Source: Pseudofabraea citricarpa
Taxonomy: Eukaryota > Ascomycota > Leotiomycetes > Helotiales > Dermateaceae
Length of the DNA: 64,000 nt
Assembly: GCA_029641185.1 (NCBI GenBank)
Contig: JAPWGK010000028.1
Coordinates: 62,001-126,000, forward strand
Direction of reading: 5' to 3'
Positions 33,193-43,886 of the stretch are shown piece by piece; the first letter of the stretch is position 1, and each line of letters begins with the position of its first letter. A model generated the notes under the pieces. The model saw only the letters and a program-made list of their open reading frames with translations, was not told the origin of the DNA and made no database searches. Position numbers and translations under genes: made by a program.

Positions 33193-35001
33193 ATGTCGAC
33201 GTCGCCAAACACATCCTCAGTAAACGACGAGCCACCACGACCAGCTCCACTCGCCTGCACAACATGTCGAAGGAAGCACCTAAAGTGTGATGCCAAACAG
33301 CCCATGTGTTCGCGTTGCGCAGGTGGAGGATTGCAGTGCAGTTATACTCCATCACGACGTGGCCATAGAAGCTCAACCAAAGGACAAGAACCTGACCATG
33401 GCCAAGGGCAATTTTCTATCATTACGCCTCAGTCAACTGACATGCATCGTTCCCTGAGGACAATTGAAAATGCAACGGGGTTCCCATCACCCATACCAAC
33501 GGATGATTTCTCATACTCAAGAAGTAGCAGCTATGACCGGAGGGCAAACAATATGGATTTATACCGGATGAATTACGAGACGCCACCTCAGCAACAAGCT
33601 CTTTCACCAGCATATCAAGGCCCTGGAACCCCAATTGAGGACAAGCAACTTGCAAACCTTTTCTACACTTATTTTCATCCTGCACATCCAATCTTGCTTC
33701 CAAAGTCTCTGTATTTCACCCGCAACTATCCCAATTATCTGAGGCTAGTGGTTCAGTTTATTGGTAGCCATTACTCGTCTTCCGTCTCAAGTGATCAACT
33801 CCGTCAATCTACTGCGACGGAACTGGCAGATGAGACTCAGAAGTCGCCTTTCATGGTTCAAGCTCGACTTTTGTACTCAATTGCTCTGCATGGACGGAAT
33901 GAAGTTAAGGAGGCTCAAGTAGTTTTGGCACAGGCTGTTAATTTGGCGCTTGAGTTGGGAATGAATCAAAGAACCTTCGCAACAACGCATGGCCGACAGG
34001 TGATTGTGGAGGAGGAAAGTCTCAGGCGCACGTGGTGGGAACTCTACGTTATCGATGGCATTATGGCAGCCTTTTGGCGCAAATCAGAATTCAACATTCA
34101 CAGCGTCACTTCGGATGTTGGTCTACCATGTGAGGAATCACTCTACACCGACTCTGCTTGTATGGCCAATCCACCGTCTGTGGCACAATTCGATGCCCGA
34201 CTGTTCGCGGATGACGAAATACAATTTTCTTCTTTCTGCTACCGCATTGAAGCCGTTCGGATTCTTGCGAGGGTTCTAGCTTTGACTGGAGCACGCGAGG
34301 TGCATCAGGATCATGTCCAAGCGGTTGATAACGCTCTCGCTGGATGGGCTCATCATTTACCGCCTGCCAAAGCAGATATCATTAATACTTTCGGCGAGGT
34401 TGATGAGATTCTCTTTCAGGCACATATGATCATACAATATGCCAGCATCTTTCTACACTTCCCGAGAAGCAATCTGTTATCAACTCTCGCAGCAACAGCT
34501 GATATCGCAGGTGGGCAGAGAGACATCCACGTCTCACCAACATCTACACAACATACACACGCAATCAAAGCCACCGAAGCATCCAAACAGCTGTCTAATC
34601 TTGCTGCTCTCAGACTGCCCGTACAAAACCATACCCCATTCTTTATCTGCGGTCTTGTGCTTAGTGCCGTCGTACAACTATCGGCCTGTTCCGTGCATGC
34701 GGGAAATTGCCTAGAGCAACATCGCGATCGCGTAACCCTCATCATTGGGGTTCTCAAATCCCTGAGTCGTACATGGGCATTCTCACAAGTGGTTCTCCAG
34801 CAGATCAAGAAGGTGGCCGCAGAGGTATTCCAGGTTGGGTGTGCGAAGCCTTCAGGGGGCGTTCAACAAGCGGCTTCGAATGATAGCGCGATCGATACTG
34901 GCGTTGGGGACGATACCTCGTGGTTGGATAGTCTGGATATCCAGGCGCTGCAGAATCTTATGCCGTTTGATACCGAGATGGTTTATGCGGAACCTACATG
35001 A
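33193..35001 (+). CDS. Zn2Cys6 transcription factor, intronless
   Basis: A single exon of 602 aa from the ATG at 33193; the longer frame begins with TTG at 33124 and was not used. The zinc cluster is canonical: Cys22, Cys25, Cys32, Cys39, Cys42, Cys49 (C-x2-C-x6-C-x6-C-x2-C-x6-C). The middle homology region starts LANLFYTYFHPAHPILLPKS, then QARLLYSIALHGRNEVKEAQ, LALELGMNQRTF and EESLRRTWWELYVIDGIMAAF, a pattern shared by fungal xylanolytic-type activators. It ends with an acidic tail (DDTSWLDSLDIQALQNLMPF), a likely activation domain. Nuclear; targets unknown. Neighbours (D-lactate dehydrogenase, cysteine dioxygenase) give no clear clue. Confidence 0.88.
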   Translation: MSTSPNTSSVNDEPPRPAPLACTTCRRKHLKCDAKQPMCSRCAGGGLQCSYTPSRRGHRSSTKGQEPDHGQGQFSIITPQSTDMHRSLRTIENATGFPSPIPTDDFSYSRSSSYDRRANNMDLYRMNYETPPQQQALSPAYQGPGTPIEDKQLANLFYTYFHPAHPILLPKSLYFTRNYPNYLRLVVQFIGSHYSSSVSSDQLRQSTATELADETQKSPFMVQARLLYSIALHGRNEVKEAQVVLAQAVNLALELGMNQRTFATTHGRQVIVEEESLRRTWWELYVIDGIMAAFWRKSEFNIHSVTSDVGLPCEESLYTDSACMANPPSVAQFDARLFADDEIQFSSFCYRIEAVRILARVLALTGAREVHQDHVQAVDNALAGWAHHLPPAKADIINTFGEVDEILFQAHMIIQYASIFLHFPRSNLLSTLAATADIAGGQRDIHVSPTSTQHTHAIKATEASKQLSNLAALRLPVQNHTPFFICGLVLSAVVQLSACSVHAGNCLEQHRDRVTLIIGVLKSLSRTWAFSQVVLQQIKKVAAEVFQVGCAKPSGGVQQAASNDSAIDTGVGDDTSWLDSLDIQALQNLMPFDTEMVYAEPT

Positions 35002-36007
35002 TGATGAGTAATTATGAGGTTTTCTGTTGATGTTACCTCCTTCCGCCAGGGCTTTGGAATTGGTGTAACTCGACAAGTGATAAGTTCCAGCAGGGCGCTG
35101 AATTTCGACGGCGCAAATAATTTGTAAGTTCTTACTCTTTCTTGGAAGACCTGGCTGAGAGGTGTCTAACAATCTCTAGGTATGATGCAGATGCAGCAAA
35201 AAAAGACTCCAGCTTTAGCGGTAGTTCCAGCATGTCCATGAGCCTCAAAGCTCACTCACGACTCCCAACTCTGCATGGCAGTCAATTCATGAAACTTCGC
35301 ATTCCCGGCCTCGAGAACAAAAAGAAGGCTGGCATCTCCTGACGCCGGGCTGTACTGTACGGTCCCCAACAGATTCTCGCATCCGTTGCAGATCGATCAG
35401 TCAAATCAATCAATCAATTGGATAAACTCTCGGCTTTAGATTTTTGAGTTTGGCCAGCGATACGGTACGTCTTACGTGCATGTCGTGTCTTCATTTCAGT
35501 TCCAAGTTGCTTGCTTGCAAGGGCTGAAGCGTGTTGAACGCGCGGACCGTTCGGGATTGAGGACTAGGTTTGGCGGGGAGCTCGGTTACGAAGAAAGGGG
35601 AAGCCCGGTCGGGGAACTTGGGGGGCTTGGTCGCCGAGGGTGCGGTGAGCTGAGATGTGAGATGTGAGGAGGGAGGGGAGTTGATTGATTGATGGGTTGG
35701 TGGTTTAAGGTTTATGCGTATGCATGTGCATGTCAGACGATGCAGTCTTTGGTAATGTGAATTGATTTAGTACAGTAGATATATATCACTACCGACTGCT
35801 AAGGATGATGATGAAAATGGTATAGAACTAAGCGCACCGCGAATAACCGATCCGATCCCATGCGATGAACAACATAGCCCTCCATCAAATCACAATTACG
35901 AGAAACCTAAAGGCAAACATTAGACGAACAACAACACCCAAAGAACTCCCATTCCCTGTCCATGAAACAAACTCCCGTCTACCCGAGACCCAGTCGATGA
36001 AAGTAAA
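35002..36007. other. Convergent intergenic region
   Basis: 1.0 kb between the regulator (+) and the cysteine dioxygenase 3' end (-). It has an (ATCA)n run at about 35400-35415 and a matching (TTGA)n run at about 35680-35692, which could pair as an imperfect inverted repeat. No gene supported. Confidence 0.45.
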
Positions 36008-36899
36008 CTAAGAAAGAGGTGCTGTTGATGTTGTCGAGGATGGCAGAATGTGATTCGCCTTCGCTTGATTGACGAAGACAGATTTCCCCGTCTTCTCGTC
36101 GTAGATGTGATATCCGAAATCTGCTGCGTTGGGTGGTGTATATACTGTTTTATTCACATATCAATCAGTTCACCATGCTCGTCGAAAAAGAAACTAAGGG
36201 GAGGAAAGATATAAGAGCAAAAAAAGACTTACAGTGTAAACTGACAGCCAATTCCGTCTCATCTGGATTTGAAATCCGATGTAGCCCGATATTATCAGAG
36301 ATATATGTCACGCCGTCCGTGCTGTAGATGGTCTCCTTCTCAGCTTTCAAGGGCGTGGCGCCAGAACAAGAAGGGATGGGAAAGATCTCTTCTTTTAGAG
36401 TGCCCTGCAGGATCTTCATGATGCAGTGGGCGTTGGCGTGGTCGTGGACCGGCGAGCCCTTTTTGGGGTTCCATACCAGAATCAACTATTTCCGTTCGTC
36501 AGTTCCTCGTTTCTTGTTCTCTTTCTTTCCTTCTTTTGCTTTGGTGTTGGAAAGGGGCCAAGGTAATATAATACGTACGATGTTCGCTTTGCCATTGATG
36601 TTCTCGACGCAGTTCCGCGTGTAGTTCTTAGAGGCATCCGCATGTGCGTACCGTCCCCAGTCTTGTGGATTCGAGATGTACTTCTTCATCAGCCCTTGGA
36701 TATAGCTCACGTCGATGTCTTCGGAATCGATTCCGTTCGAGGTGCCGAGGTAGTTCCGGATTTCCTGGACGAGGGTGTGGAAGGGATCGAGTTCTGCTGC
36801 TGCTTGTTGCTGTTGTTGGGGTTGTGGATAGAAAGAGGTCTTTTGGTATTGCTGCTCTGCTGGGTTGCTATGCGAGTGGGAGAGCAGAGCGACTGCCAT
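36008..36899 (-). CDS. Cysteine dioxygenase type I
   Basis: Three exons (36899-36579, 36485-36233, 36144-36008) give 236 aa. This is a cupin enzyme. The three iron-binding histidines are His121 and His123 in SPVHDHANAHC and His176 in GLHRISN. The thioether cofactor pair typical of eukaryotic enzymes is present: Cys128 and Tyr193 (in LHLYTPPNAADFG, joined across intron 2). The reaction is L-cysteine plus O2 to cysteine sulfinate, in the cytosol. The N terminus has a fungal Gln-rich stretch. The upstream open frame begins with TTG, so ATG 36899 was chosen. It is divergent from sulfite oxidase across a 909-bp spacer, which puts two oxidation steps of the same pathway under one intergenic region. 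Confidence 0.94.
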
Positions 36900-37808
36900 G
36901 ATGTCGAAAGTGACTTTTTCTCGTTTCTGGTTTTTGACTTTGTGCTTTGATGGAGTTTGGAAAATGCTTGTGAGGCTCAAGTTCTGATTGTCCTTTGGGC
37001 TAGTCGTTGGTTGTATTTGGGCTGTTTTTTCTTATGTATCGAGGTTCGTCGCTGCTGATGGGACTGCCAAGTGGCCCATGTCCGGGCGAGTCACCGAAGA
37101 AGCCCGATTGTTGATCCCAATGCAGCTGTGCTGCGGGTAGGAGCGGTGTATATGAATAGCACAAGGATGGACAGGGAAGAAAGGGGCTTTCAAATTCCAG
37201 AAAGAGAGAAAGAAATAGCTCGTAGTGGGGAGCTTGATAAGACACAAGAATTTGCTTATGTCTGAATAAAAAAACGAGGAATTGGTGGAGAATACGAAAG
37301 ATACATACGTACCTTTCCGATAACGATAAGAGCTTCTTACCTTGTTCGTACAGTTCGAGTACAGCTCAATAACTGCATGGCACCTGGATGGTTTCACCCA
37401 TTCCACTTTATCCCACCCTGTGAAACATGAGAGAAGAGCCGTGTGGCCTGACTGCAGGAATCCCAAGCATCAAGGTTTGTTGTTCGAAGGAGGAGAAAGG
37501 GGAAGCAAGAGGAGAGGAAGCTTCTGATATCGGCGACTTGCATCTATATCGGGTCTAGCGTGTCCCAGATCCCGAGTCCAAGTACGAAGCAAGTCAGGTA
37601 CACTTTCTTGGAAGACCCATTCCATCGTCCTCAACCTGTCCTGTGCTTGCCTTTCTTGCTTACTCTCTCTTCTCTGTTCATCTCTCTCCAGCAAAAATTA
37701 ATCGTGAATGCGTTTTGATGCTGCATTGTTCACAAGCTATGTCGATGGCTTGATCACTACCGTTCCTTATCCGTCCACTAAGTTAGCTTGCAGCTGTCAC
37801 TCCTCAAA
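36900..37808. promoter_or_regulatory. Shared divergent promoter, cysteine dioxygenase / sulfite oxidase
   Basis: 909 bp between the two start codons, with no coding signal. Any co-regulation of the pair must act here. No known sulfur-regulator site could be assigned with confidence. Confidence 0.5.
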
Positions 37809-39515
37809 ATGAAGTCCACCAGCATCCGGAGCTTCCCCAGACTCTCCAGATTCCTCCCAACCAAACCAATCTCACAACCTGCTACACGACGAGCATTTCA
37901 GCACACAGCAAAGCAATATTCCAAGCCTCCACTGCCCCCGAAATCAGCTCCGAAACCTAAAGGTCGAGTTCTCTATGGTGCCTTTGCCGGGGGAGGCTTG
38001 CTAGCTGCTGGATTCGGAACCCGTCGAAATCAGAATACCCAGATCAATGATCAAGCTCAGGAAGAGGCACAAGGCAAGAACCAGAAGTTCCGGCTATCAG
38101 AGGTCAAATTACACGACGGGCGTTCGGAGAGACCATGGGTGACAAAGGGCAGTTCCGTGTATGATATCACAGATTGGGTGGGAGCACATCCGGGAGGAGA
38201 TGTGATTTTAAGAGCTGCAGGCGGGAGCATTGATCCGTACTGGAAGATATTCAGCATCCATAAACGGCAGGACGTCTATGATATCCTGGAACAGTTCAAG
38301 ATCGGCGAGATTGACGACGTGGATTTGATCAATGGCGAGGTACCGGTTGAAGCAATTGATGATCCATTCACGAGTGATCCGATTCGGGATGCGCGATTGA
38401 GGACCCTGACCGCACGGCCTTGCAATGCCGAGACTCCAGAAGAGGGACTTACTGATTTCCTGACGCCGAACGAGCTGTTCTACGTCCGGAATCACATGTG
38501 GGTACCCGTGGTAAAAGAACCAGAACATAACCTGACGGTGGAATTACCGAATGGGGAAGAGAGGGTTTACACGATGAAAGAGCTCAAGGAACGTTTCAAG
38601 CAGTATAAAGTCACCGCCACCTTACAATGTGCTGGCAATAGGAGAAACGACATGACCAAGCACGCCCGCCAAACCAACGGTCTTCAATGGAATGCCGGTG
38701 CCATCTCCAGTGCTGAGTGGGAAGGTGTGAAGCTGCGCGATGTCCTCGCCGACGCGGGCCTCAACGTCCAAGATCCACCTTCCGATGCCAAACACGCGCA
38801 ATTCTCTGGCCTGGAAGCATACGCAGCTTCAATTCCTATGTGCAAAGCCATCGATCCTGCAGGTGATGTTCTCCTCGCGTACAAGATGAACGGTGCCGAA
38901 TTACCACGGGATCACGGGTACCCATTGCGGGTCATCGTTCCCGGCAACGTAGCAGCGCGGTCTGTAAAATGGCTGCGGAAGATCGTAGTATCTGATGAGG
39001 AATCCCTCTCGCAATGGCAGCGACGAGACTATAAATGTTTCGGGCCAAACGTTGGATCATCGCCCGATTGGGATAAAGCGAAGAGCATCCAGGAGATGCC
39101 AATAACGTCCGCCATCACAGCAATCAAGACCCCCTCGTCCTCGTCGTCCCCATCTAAACCAATGGCCATAGAAGGGTACGCTTATTCTGGCGGGGGCCGC
39201 GAGATCGTCCGTGTAGATGTCAGCATGGATAACGGCCAGACGTGGGATCAAGCCGAGCTCCTCGACGACACCACGCAGGCGCGAGGAAGTAAAGCGTGGT
39301 GCTGGAAGCGATGGCGCTACACGGGCACGACGAATCCCCAGACGGTCGTCGACAAAACCACCGTTCTTGTGAAGGCTACGGATGAGGCATATAATACGCA
39401 GCCTGAGAATTACAAAGATATCTATAATGCGCGCGGTAACCTGGCGACCGCCTGGCATCGTGTTGAAATCTGCCATACGCCTTCGCCTTCGGCGGATGTC
39501 TCAGTTTCTTCTTGA
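37809..39515 (+). CDS. Sulfite oxidase, mitochondrial (cytochrome b5 + molybdopterin domains)
   Basis: A single exon of 568 aa from the ATG at 37809; the frame upstream starts with TTG. Residues 1-50 are a basic mitochondrial presequence, followed by a short hydrophobic segment (GAFAGGGLLAAGFG, 57-70), a layout fitting import to the intermembrane space. The cytochrome b5 domain (about 93-170) has both axial histidines, His127 in AHPGGDV and His151 in FSIHKR. The molybdopterin domain (about 190-400) has the Mo-ligand Cys274 in TLQCAGNRR and DHGYPLRVIVPG. The C-terminal Mo-co dimerisation domain carries GGREIVRVDVSMDNGQTW. The reaction is sulfite to sulfate with electrons passed to cytochrome c. 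It is complete, and divergent from cysteine dioxygenase. Confidence 0.95.
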   Translation: MKSTSIRSFPRLSRFLPTKPISQPATRRAFQHTAKQYSKPPLPPKSAPKPKGRVLYGAFAGGGLLAAGFGTRRNQNTQINDQAQEEAQGKNQKFRLSEVKLHDGRSERPWVTKGSSVYDITDWVGAHPGGDVILRAAGGSIDPYWKIFSIHKRQDVYDILEQFKIGEIDDVDLINGEVPVEAIDDPFTSDPIRDARLRTLTARPCNAETPEEGLTDFLTPNELFYVRNHMWVPVVKEPEHNLTVELPNGEERVYTMKELKERFKQYKVTATLQCAGNRRNDMTKHARQTNGLQWNAGAISSAEWEGVKLRDVLADAGLNVQDPPSDAKHAQFSGLEAYAASIPMCKAIDPAGDVLLAYKMNGAELPRDHGYPLRVIVPGNVAARSVKWLRKIVVSDEESLSQWQRRDYKCFGPNVGSSPDWDKAKSIQEMPITSAITAIKTPSSSSSPSKPMAIEGYAYSGGGREIVRVDVSMDNGQTWDQAELLDDTTQARGSKAWCWKRWRYTGTTNPQTVVDKTTVLVKATDEAYNTQPENYKDIYNARGNLATAWHRVEICHTPSPSADVSVSS

Positions 39516-40170
39516 AAGACGCGAGAGGTATTCGAGTGTGCGTGCTCTGTTGCGCTATGATTTTATTCTTCTTCTTCTGGGTTTGCTTTGGCGCGGGAGT
39601 AGGAGTAGATCAGCGGCTTGTCAGATTGGGATTTGGAGTGGAATTAGGAATTATTTGTTAGCCTTGGGAATTGGGATTCCGAAATTGGAATGGGGGTTAC
39701 GGATTATGGATTGTGGGATATGGGACATGGGATATGGGATATGGGCAGGATGGAAGGAGTAGAAATAGGAGTTCTTGGTCTTGCAGGCGCCATGCATGCA
39801 CGCCTTGCTTTATCTTTATCTTTTATCCAAAGTAAAAGAACTTTTATAATTACTCAACATGAGAATAAGTGCGAGTGCGTGATCCGTCGAGGGAATCCAA
39901 AGAAGCGGTGGAGGAAATATGAACGGCTCTTAAGAGAAACAGAAGAGTTCCGAGGGTTAAGAATTTGTATTTCCCTTTCACAATGAAGCAGGAATAGATA
40001 TGCTTCGAATAAGACTACGACTATAAATTACAGATCAGAAGGAGGAAACGGGGGGTGGTCGATCGACTCCGGGACGTCGTCTCCTAAATTTAATCACCTT
40101 GGATCCATTTGCCCCCATTTCGCCGAAACCAGAACGCCAGACTCGAGGGGTTTGTCTCCTCTCTTCCTTT
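39516..40170. other. Convergent intergenic region
   Basis: 655 bp between sulfite oxidase (+) and the SPRY gene (-). It contains the GGGATAT repeat at 39700-39748. No gene supported. Confidence 0.45.
39700..39748. repeat. Short GGGATAT-type tandem repeat
   Basis: About six imperfect 7-mers (TGTGGGATATGGGACATGGG and onward). Confidence 0.75.
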
Positions 40171-41394
40171 CTAAGGATGGTACAGCCACTCGCGCTCATT
40201 GAAGACGATTTCAAAATCGACCGCCTCGAACGAACCCACGGCGGCATAGAGATCATGCAGACCCTCTAGGCCCGTGACGGGTAGATCCTCAACTGCGTCT
40301 CCTTCCTCGTGGAGGTTCCATCCGCCATCTCGCTGGCCGTCTTTCGTGAAGAAGATCTCGACGTTGATGGGCGTCGTTGCTGTAGTCTGCGCTTGCATTG
40401 GTCCGTCGCTGTATGCTGGTGGTGCATTGACATTCCTCGGCGTGAAGACCATGCCGATCCCAAGCGTCTGGCCGGGTTTAAAGGGCGACGTGAAATCTTT
40501 CCCGCCCCAGCGGTCATTGATATACTTGCTGCCGTCGTCACCGTGGATGGCCAGACTGCCGCGGTGCCAGCCGGGGAGACGGAATGTTGGGTACGGTGGC
40601 GCCGTGTAGCCCAGTGCCAGCGAGACTTCTTTCCGGTTGTGCTTGGAGATCTTGACTTCGTAGTAGATGGTCTTGGAATTGCGCGTCTGGATCGGCGAGT
40701 GTGCCTGTACCGCATACAGAGGCAGTGTCGACAGCACGCAGGAATCTGGGCTGCTGGATTTCGTCTTCCCGCTCCAGATGCCAGGGCGCACTCGCTCCAA
40801 CTCGCCCTTCATGCTCCGCGGCTTCATCACCCCGATGTTGCCTGCCTGCATGGCTTGCACGGCATCGTATTGCAACGTAGCAGGTCCTAGTAGAGGGTTC
40901 TGTTGACACCATGATTCACCTTGCTCGGCTTCCTGCTCGGTGGCATTGTTGGTCCTGCTTTGTTCATTTCCGAGCGATGGAGGAGGTGGGAGGAGTGAGG
41001 TGTCCGGCACAGCTGTCTGCCAGTCGTGATATGGTTCTTCCTTCTTCGACGGCGGTGGTCCTGGAGGCGGGGCAGCATAATCGTCATTGTGGAAGTTGGG
41101 TGGGGGTCCCGGCGGTGCAGCGTATGATTCTGAATGTCCTGGGGGAGGTCCTGGCGGTGCTGCATAGGAGTCTGAGTGGCCTGGCGGTGGACCAGAAGGC
41201 GGCGCATATGATTCGGACTGGTGGTTCGGTGGAGGCCCTGCCGGAGGGGAGTAGGTATCGTGCTTTGGCATCTTGACGGAGCCGTTTCTCTGCGTCTTGG
41301 AATCAACTGGTCGTGGAGCTTCGCTGTTGTAATCGTTGTTGTTGTTCAGGCGTGAGGAGGGGTCGTCGCCCTTTAAACTCTTTCCGAAACACAT
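40171..41394 (-). CDS. Proline-rich SPRY-domain protein
   Basis: A single exon of 407 aa from ATG 41394. Residues about 45-125 hold five to six tandem proline-rich units of the form SESYAPPSGPPPGH, possible WW- or SH3-domain ligands. A SPRY domain fills about 200-400: LPLYAVQAHSPIQTRNSKTI, YYEVKISKHNRKEVSLALGY, then RLPGWHRGSLAIHGDDG, GQTLGIGMVFTPRN and a final strand EIFFTKDGQRDGGWNL. The SPRY part resembles that of fungal Ssh4/Ear1-type adaptors, but no transmembrane segment was found, so the link is tentative. The function is probably protein-protein binding in the cytosol. It is divergent from the amidase gene. Confidence 0.85.
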   Translation of the reverse strand: MCFGKSLKGDDPSSRLNNNNDYNSEAPRPVDSKTQRNGSVKMPKHDTYSPPAGPPPNHQSESYAPPSGPPPGHSDSYAAPPGPPPGHSESYAAPPGPPPNFHNDDYAAPPPGPPPSKKEEPYHDWQTAVPDTSLLPPPPSLGNEQSRTNNATEQEAEQGESWCQQNPLLGPATLQYDAVQAMQAGNIGVMKPRSMKGELERVRPGIWSGKTKSSSPDSCVLSTLPLYAVQAHSPIQTRNSKTIYYEVKISKHNRKEVSLALGYTAPPYPTFRLPGWHRGSLAIHGDDGSKYINDRWGGKDFTSPFKPGQTLGIGMVFTPRNVNAPPAYSDGPMQAQTTATTPINVEIFFTKDGQRDGGWNLHEEGDAVEDLPVTGLEGLHDLYAAVGSFEAVDFEIVFNEREWLYHP

Positions 41395-41817
41395 ACTTGA
41401 CGTGAATTACAATGGCTGCCTAACAGTAGCGTTTGAGTTGATGCGCAGTTCCGTGGAGGAGGGGAAGGGGCGTTTGTGTTGTATTTGTATTATAGCTGGA
41501 GCAATTCGGGGGGCTATGCTGCGGTCTGCCTGCTAGCCTGTTTGCTTTGCGGTGTTTCTTTGTGCTTGTGCTTCAATGACGCAGGGGAGCTAACAGCTTG
41601 TAACTCCAACTGGGCGGTGTCTCTTGGCAGATCGGCCTTATCTCCCGTGCTCAGCCGGTTATCAGCTAAGCGAGCCAGTTGGCGACCGAGCCCGCGCCGA
41701 GGCACAAAGTAAGCTTACTGTGCACCCCCCAGTCCGTTGAGCAGCTATTAAAGTATATCCTCATGTGATGCCCCTTCTCGCAACCTCCATCCTTACACTA
41801 GCAGCCCATCAATTGTC
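41395..41817. other. Divergent promoter, SPRY gene / amidase
   Basis: 423 bp between the two start codons. No specific site was assigned. Confidence 0.4.
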
Positions 41818-43886
41818 ATGGCCGAATCGCCCAAACCCGTGACTACCTTCTTCGGCTACCCTCCACCGATAGAAGCCCCTGATACCGGCTTCCAGAAGAA
41901 AGAAGATGCTAATCCTGTTTTTCGGGGCCGCCCATTGGTGTTCCTAGCTTGGATGTAGGCGCAGCAGGTTCATAGTCGGATCATTGAAGATTAGGCTAAT
42001 TGGCTTCTAGTGTTTCTAAGCTCCCATTCCTCCAAAAACTACTATGGGCCAATGCTGGCTTCAACTCTCTCCAATCTCTCAAGGTGTTGGAGAAATTTCC
42101 GGAGCGTTGGGATGTACGTCATTGCTTTTTGTCTTTTTTATCCCAAGCATTGAACATCATGGCCTTTCAAAGCTATGACCTCGACCAGTTGGCGATGTGT
42201 CCTTGATCTTTGCCATTTATGCATACATGTATCACATGATTTTGTTGCCTTTCAATGAACCGTCAATATCAAACATAGCAACCACTTTTTCATCTATAAA
42301 TCTATATTATAATCACTAACTTGTTTTAGCCCACCGTTATCCCATTGTCAAATGACACATCTGTCACCGAGGTACCATCAATTGAATCTATCAGACAGTT
42401 ACCAAAAAACCTTCCTGGAAGATATCACTCGGCTGCCGATTACCACGCTTTGTATCTCTCCGGCGAACTAACACCATTGGCTGTCGTAGAATCTCTTTTG
42501 CCATTGATACGCCGCGATATCAATCCCACTCCTCGCCATGCCGTAGCTTTCACTGATTCCCACGTGGAGGAGATTATCGAAGCAGCCAAAGCATCAACGC
42601 TACGTTATCAGGCTGGAAAACCATTAAGTATCATTGATGGGGTTCCAACAGCCATCAAAGACGATAGTAATGTCAAAGGTTACCGAACAACATCTGGAAG
42701 AAAGAAGAATGATGCACTCTTTCCCATCGAAAAAGAATCAACATGGCCCGTCCAAAACTGGGCCAATGCTGGTGGAATTATCATGGGGAAATGCAACATG
42801 CATGAAGTAGGCTGCGACACCACGAACAATAATCCTCACTGGGGTACTCCTCTCAATCCACACAACAGCCAGTACTATCCTGGAGGTTCATCTGGTGGAC
42901 CCGCATATGCAGTATCAGCCGGCTTGATTCCTTTCGCGCTTGGATCTGATGGTGGTGGAAGTATCCGAATTCCATCCTCGTTCTGTGGCATCTATGGTCT
43001 GAAGACAAGCCATGGTCGCTTAGAGGAAACGAATAGCACCGTCACTGTCAATGGCCCTCTTGCAGCAAGTATGTCAGATCTCGAGATCGCGTACCGAATC
43101 ATGGGAAAACCGAACCCATCAGATCCGGTTTGTTCGCTCTTCAGTCCACCAAAGCCCGCCAGCACCAAACCCAAAGTTCTTGGCATCTACAGAGAATGGT
43201 TCAACCGTGCCGAGCCCTCAGTCCTGAAACTCTGCAATCAAGTCCTCGATTACTATACCAGCAAACTCGGCTACGAGATCGTCGATATCACCATGCCATA
43301 TCTCCCTGAAGCGCAACAAGCCCACGCCATGACGATCCTAGCCAAGATGGTGATGCGCGCACGCTCGAACCCGGTATCTGCGAGCAACTACCTCCATGGC
43401 TTGAATCCCGCCACCAAGATCCTACTAGGAGTCGGTGCACAAACGCCCGCGAGCGACTACCTCGCTGCTCAACAACTCCGCAACATGTTGATGTGCCACC
43501 TCTCGTACCTCTACAAGCAATACCCTGGCCTCTTGATCGTGTCACCGACCACTCCCATGCCAGGCTGGCCCATTGCCCAGCAACACGATCTCGTCCATGG
43601 CGTCACGGATGGTAACACGTCGATCCGGAATATGGAATACGTCTGGCTTGCGAATTTCTGTGGGAATCCCGCTATCAGCTGCCCCGTTGGCTATGTGGAT
43701 CCTGTCAAGGGCACTGGGAAGATTCCTGTGGGCTTGATGGCCATGGGAGAGTGGGGAACTGAGGATACGCTCATTGAATGGGGTAGGGATGCCGAGAAGT
43801 GGCTTGTTCAGGAGTTGCCTGGCGGTAGACTCAGACCGGGGAATTGGGAGGATGTGGTTGTTAATGCTACGGCGAAGAACGTGTGA
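41818..43886 (+). CDS. Amidase-signature family hydrolase
   Basis: Three exons (41818-41954, 42011-42113, 42330-43886) give 598 aa. The first two exons encode the N-terminal cap typical of this fungal group (GYPPPIEAPDTGF, then NPVFRGRPLVFLAW, then LWANAGF). The amidase signature is in exon 3: catalytic Lys190 in GVPTAIKDDSN, the GGSSGG loop with cis-Ser268, and the Ser nucleophile near 291 in SDGGGSIRIPSSFCGIYGLK. Such enzymes hydrolyse aliphatic or aromatic amides; the substrate is unknown. No secretion signal is visible. Intron 2 is 216 bp, long for this window, and could hide a further feature. The last exon alone would seem complete but begins with TTG. Confidence 0.92.
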
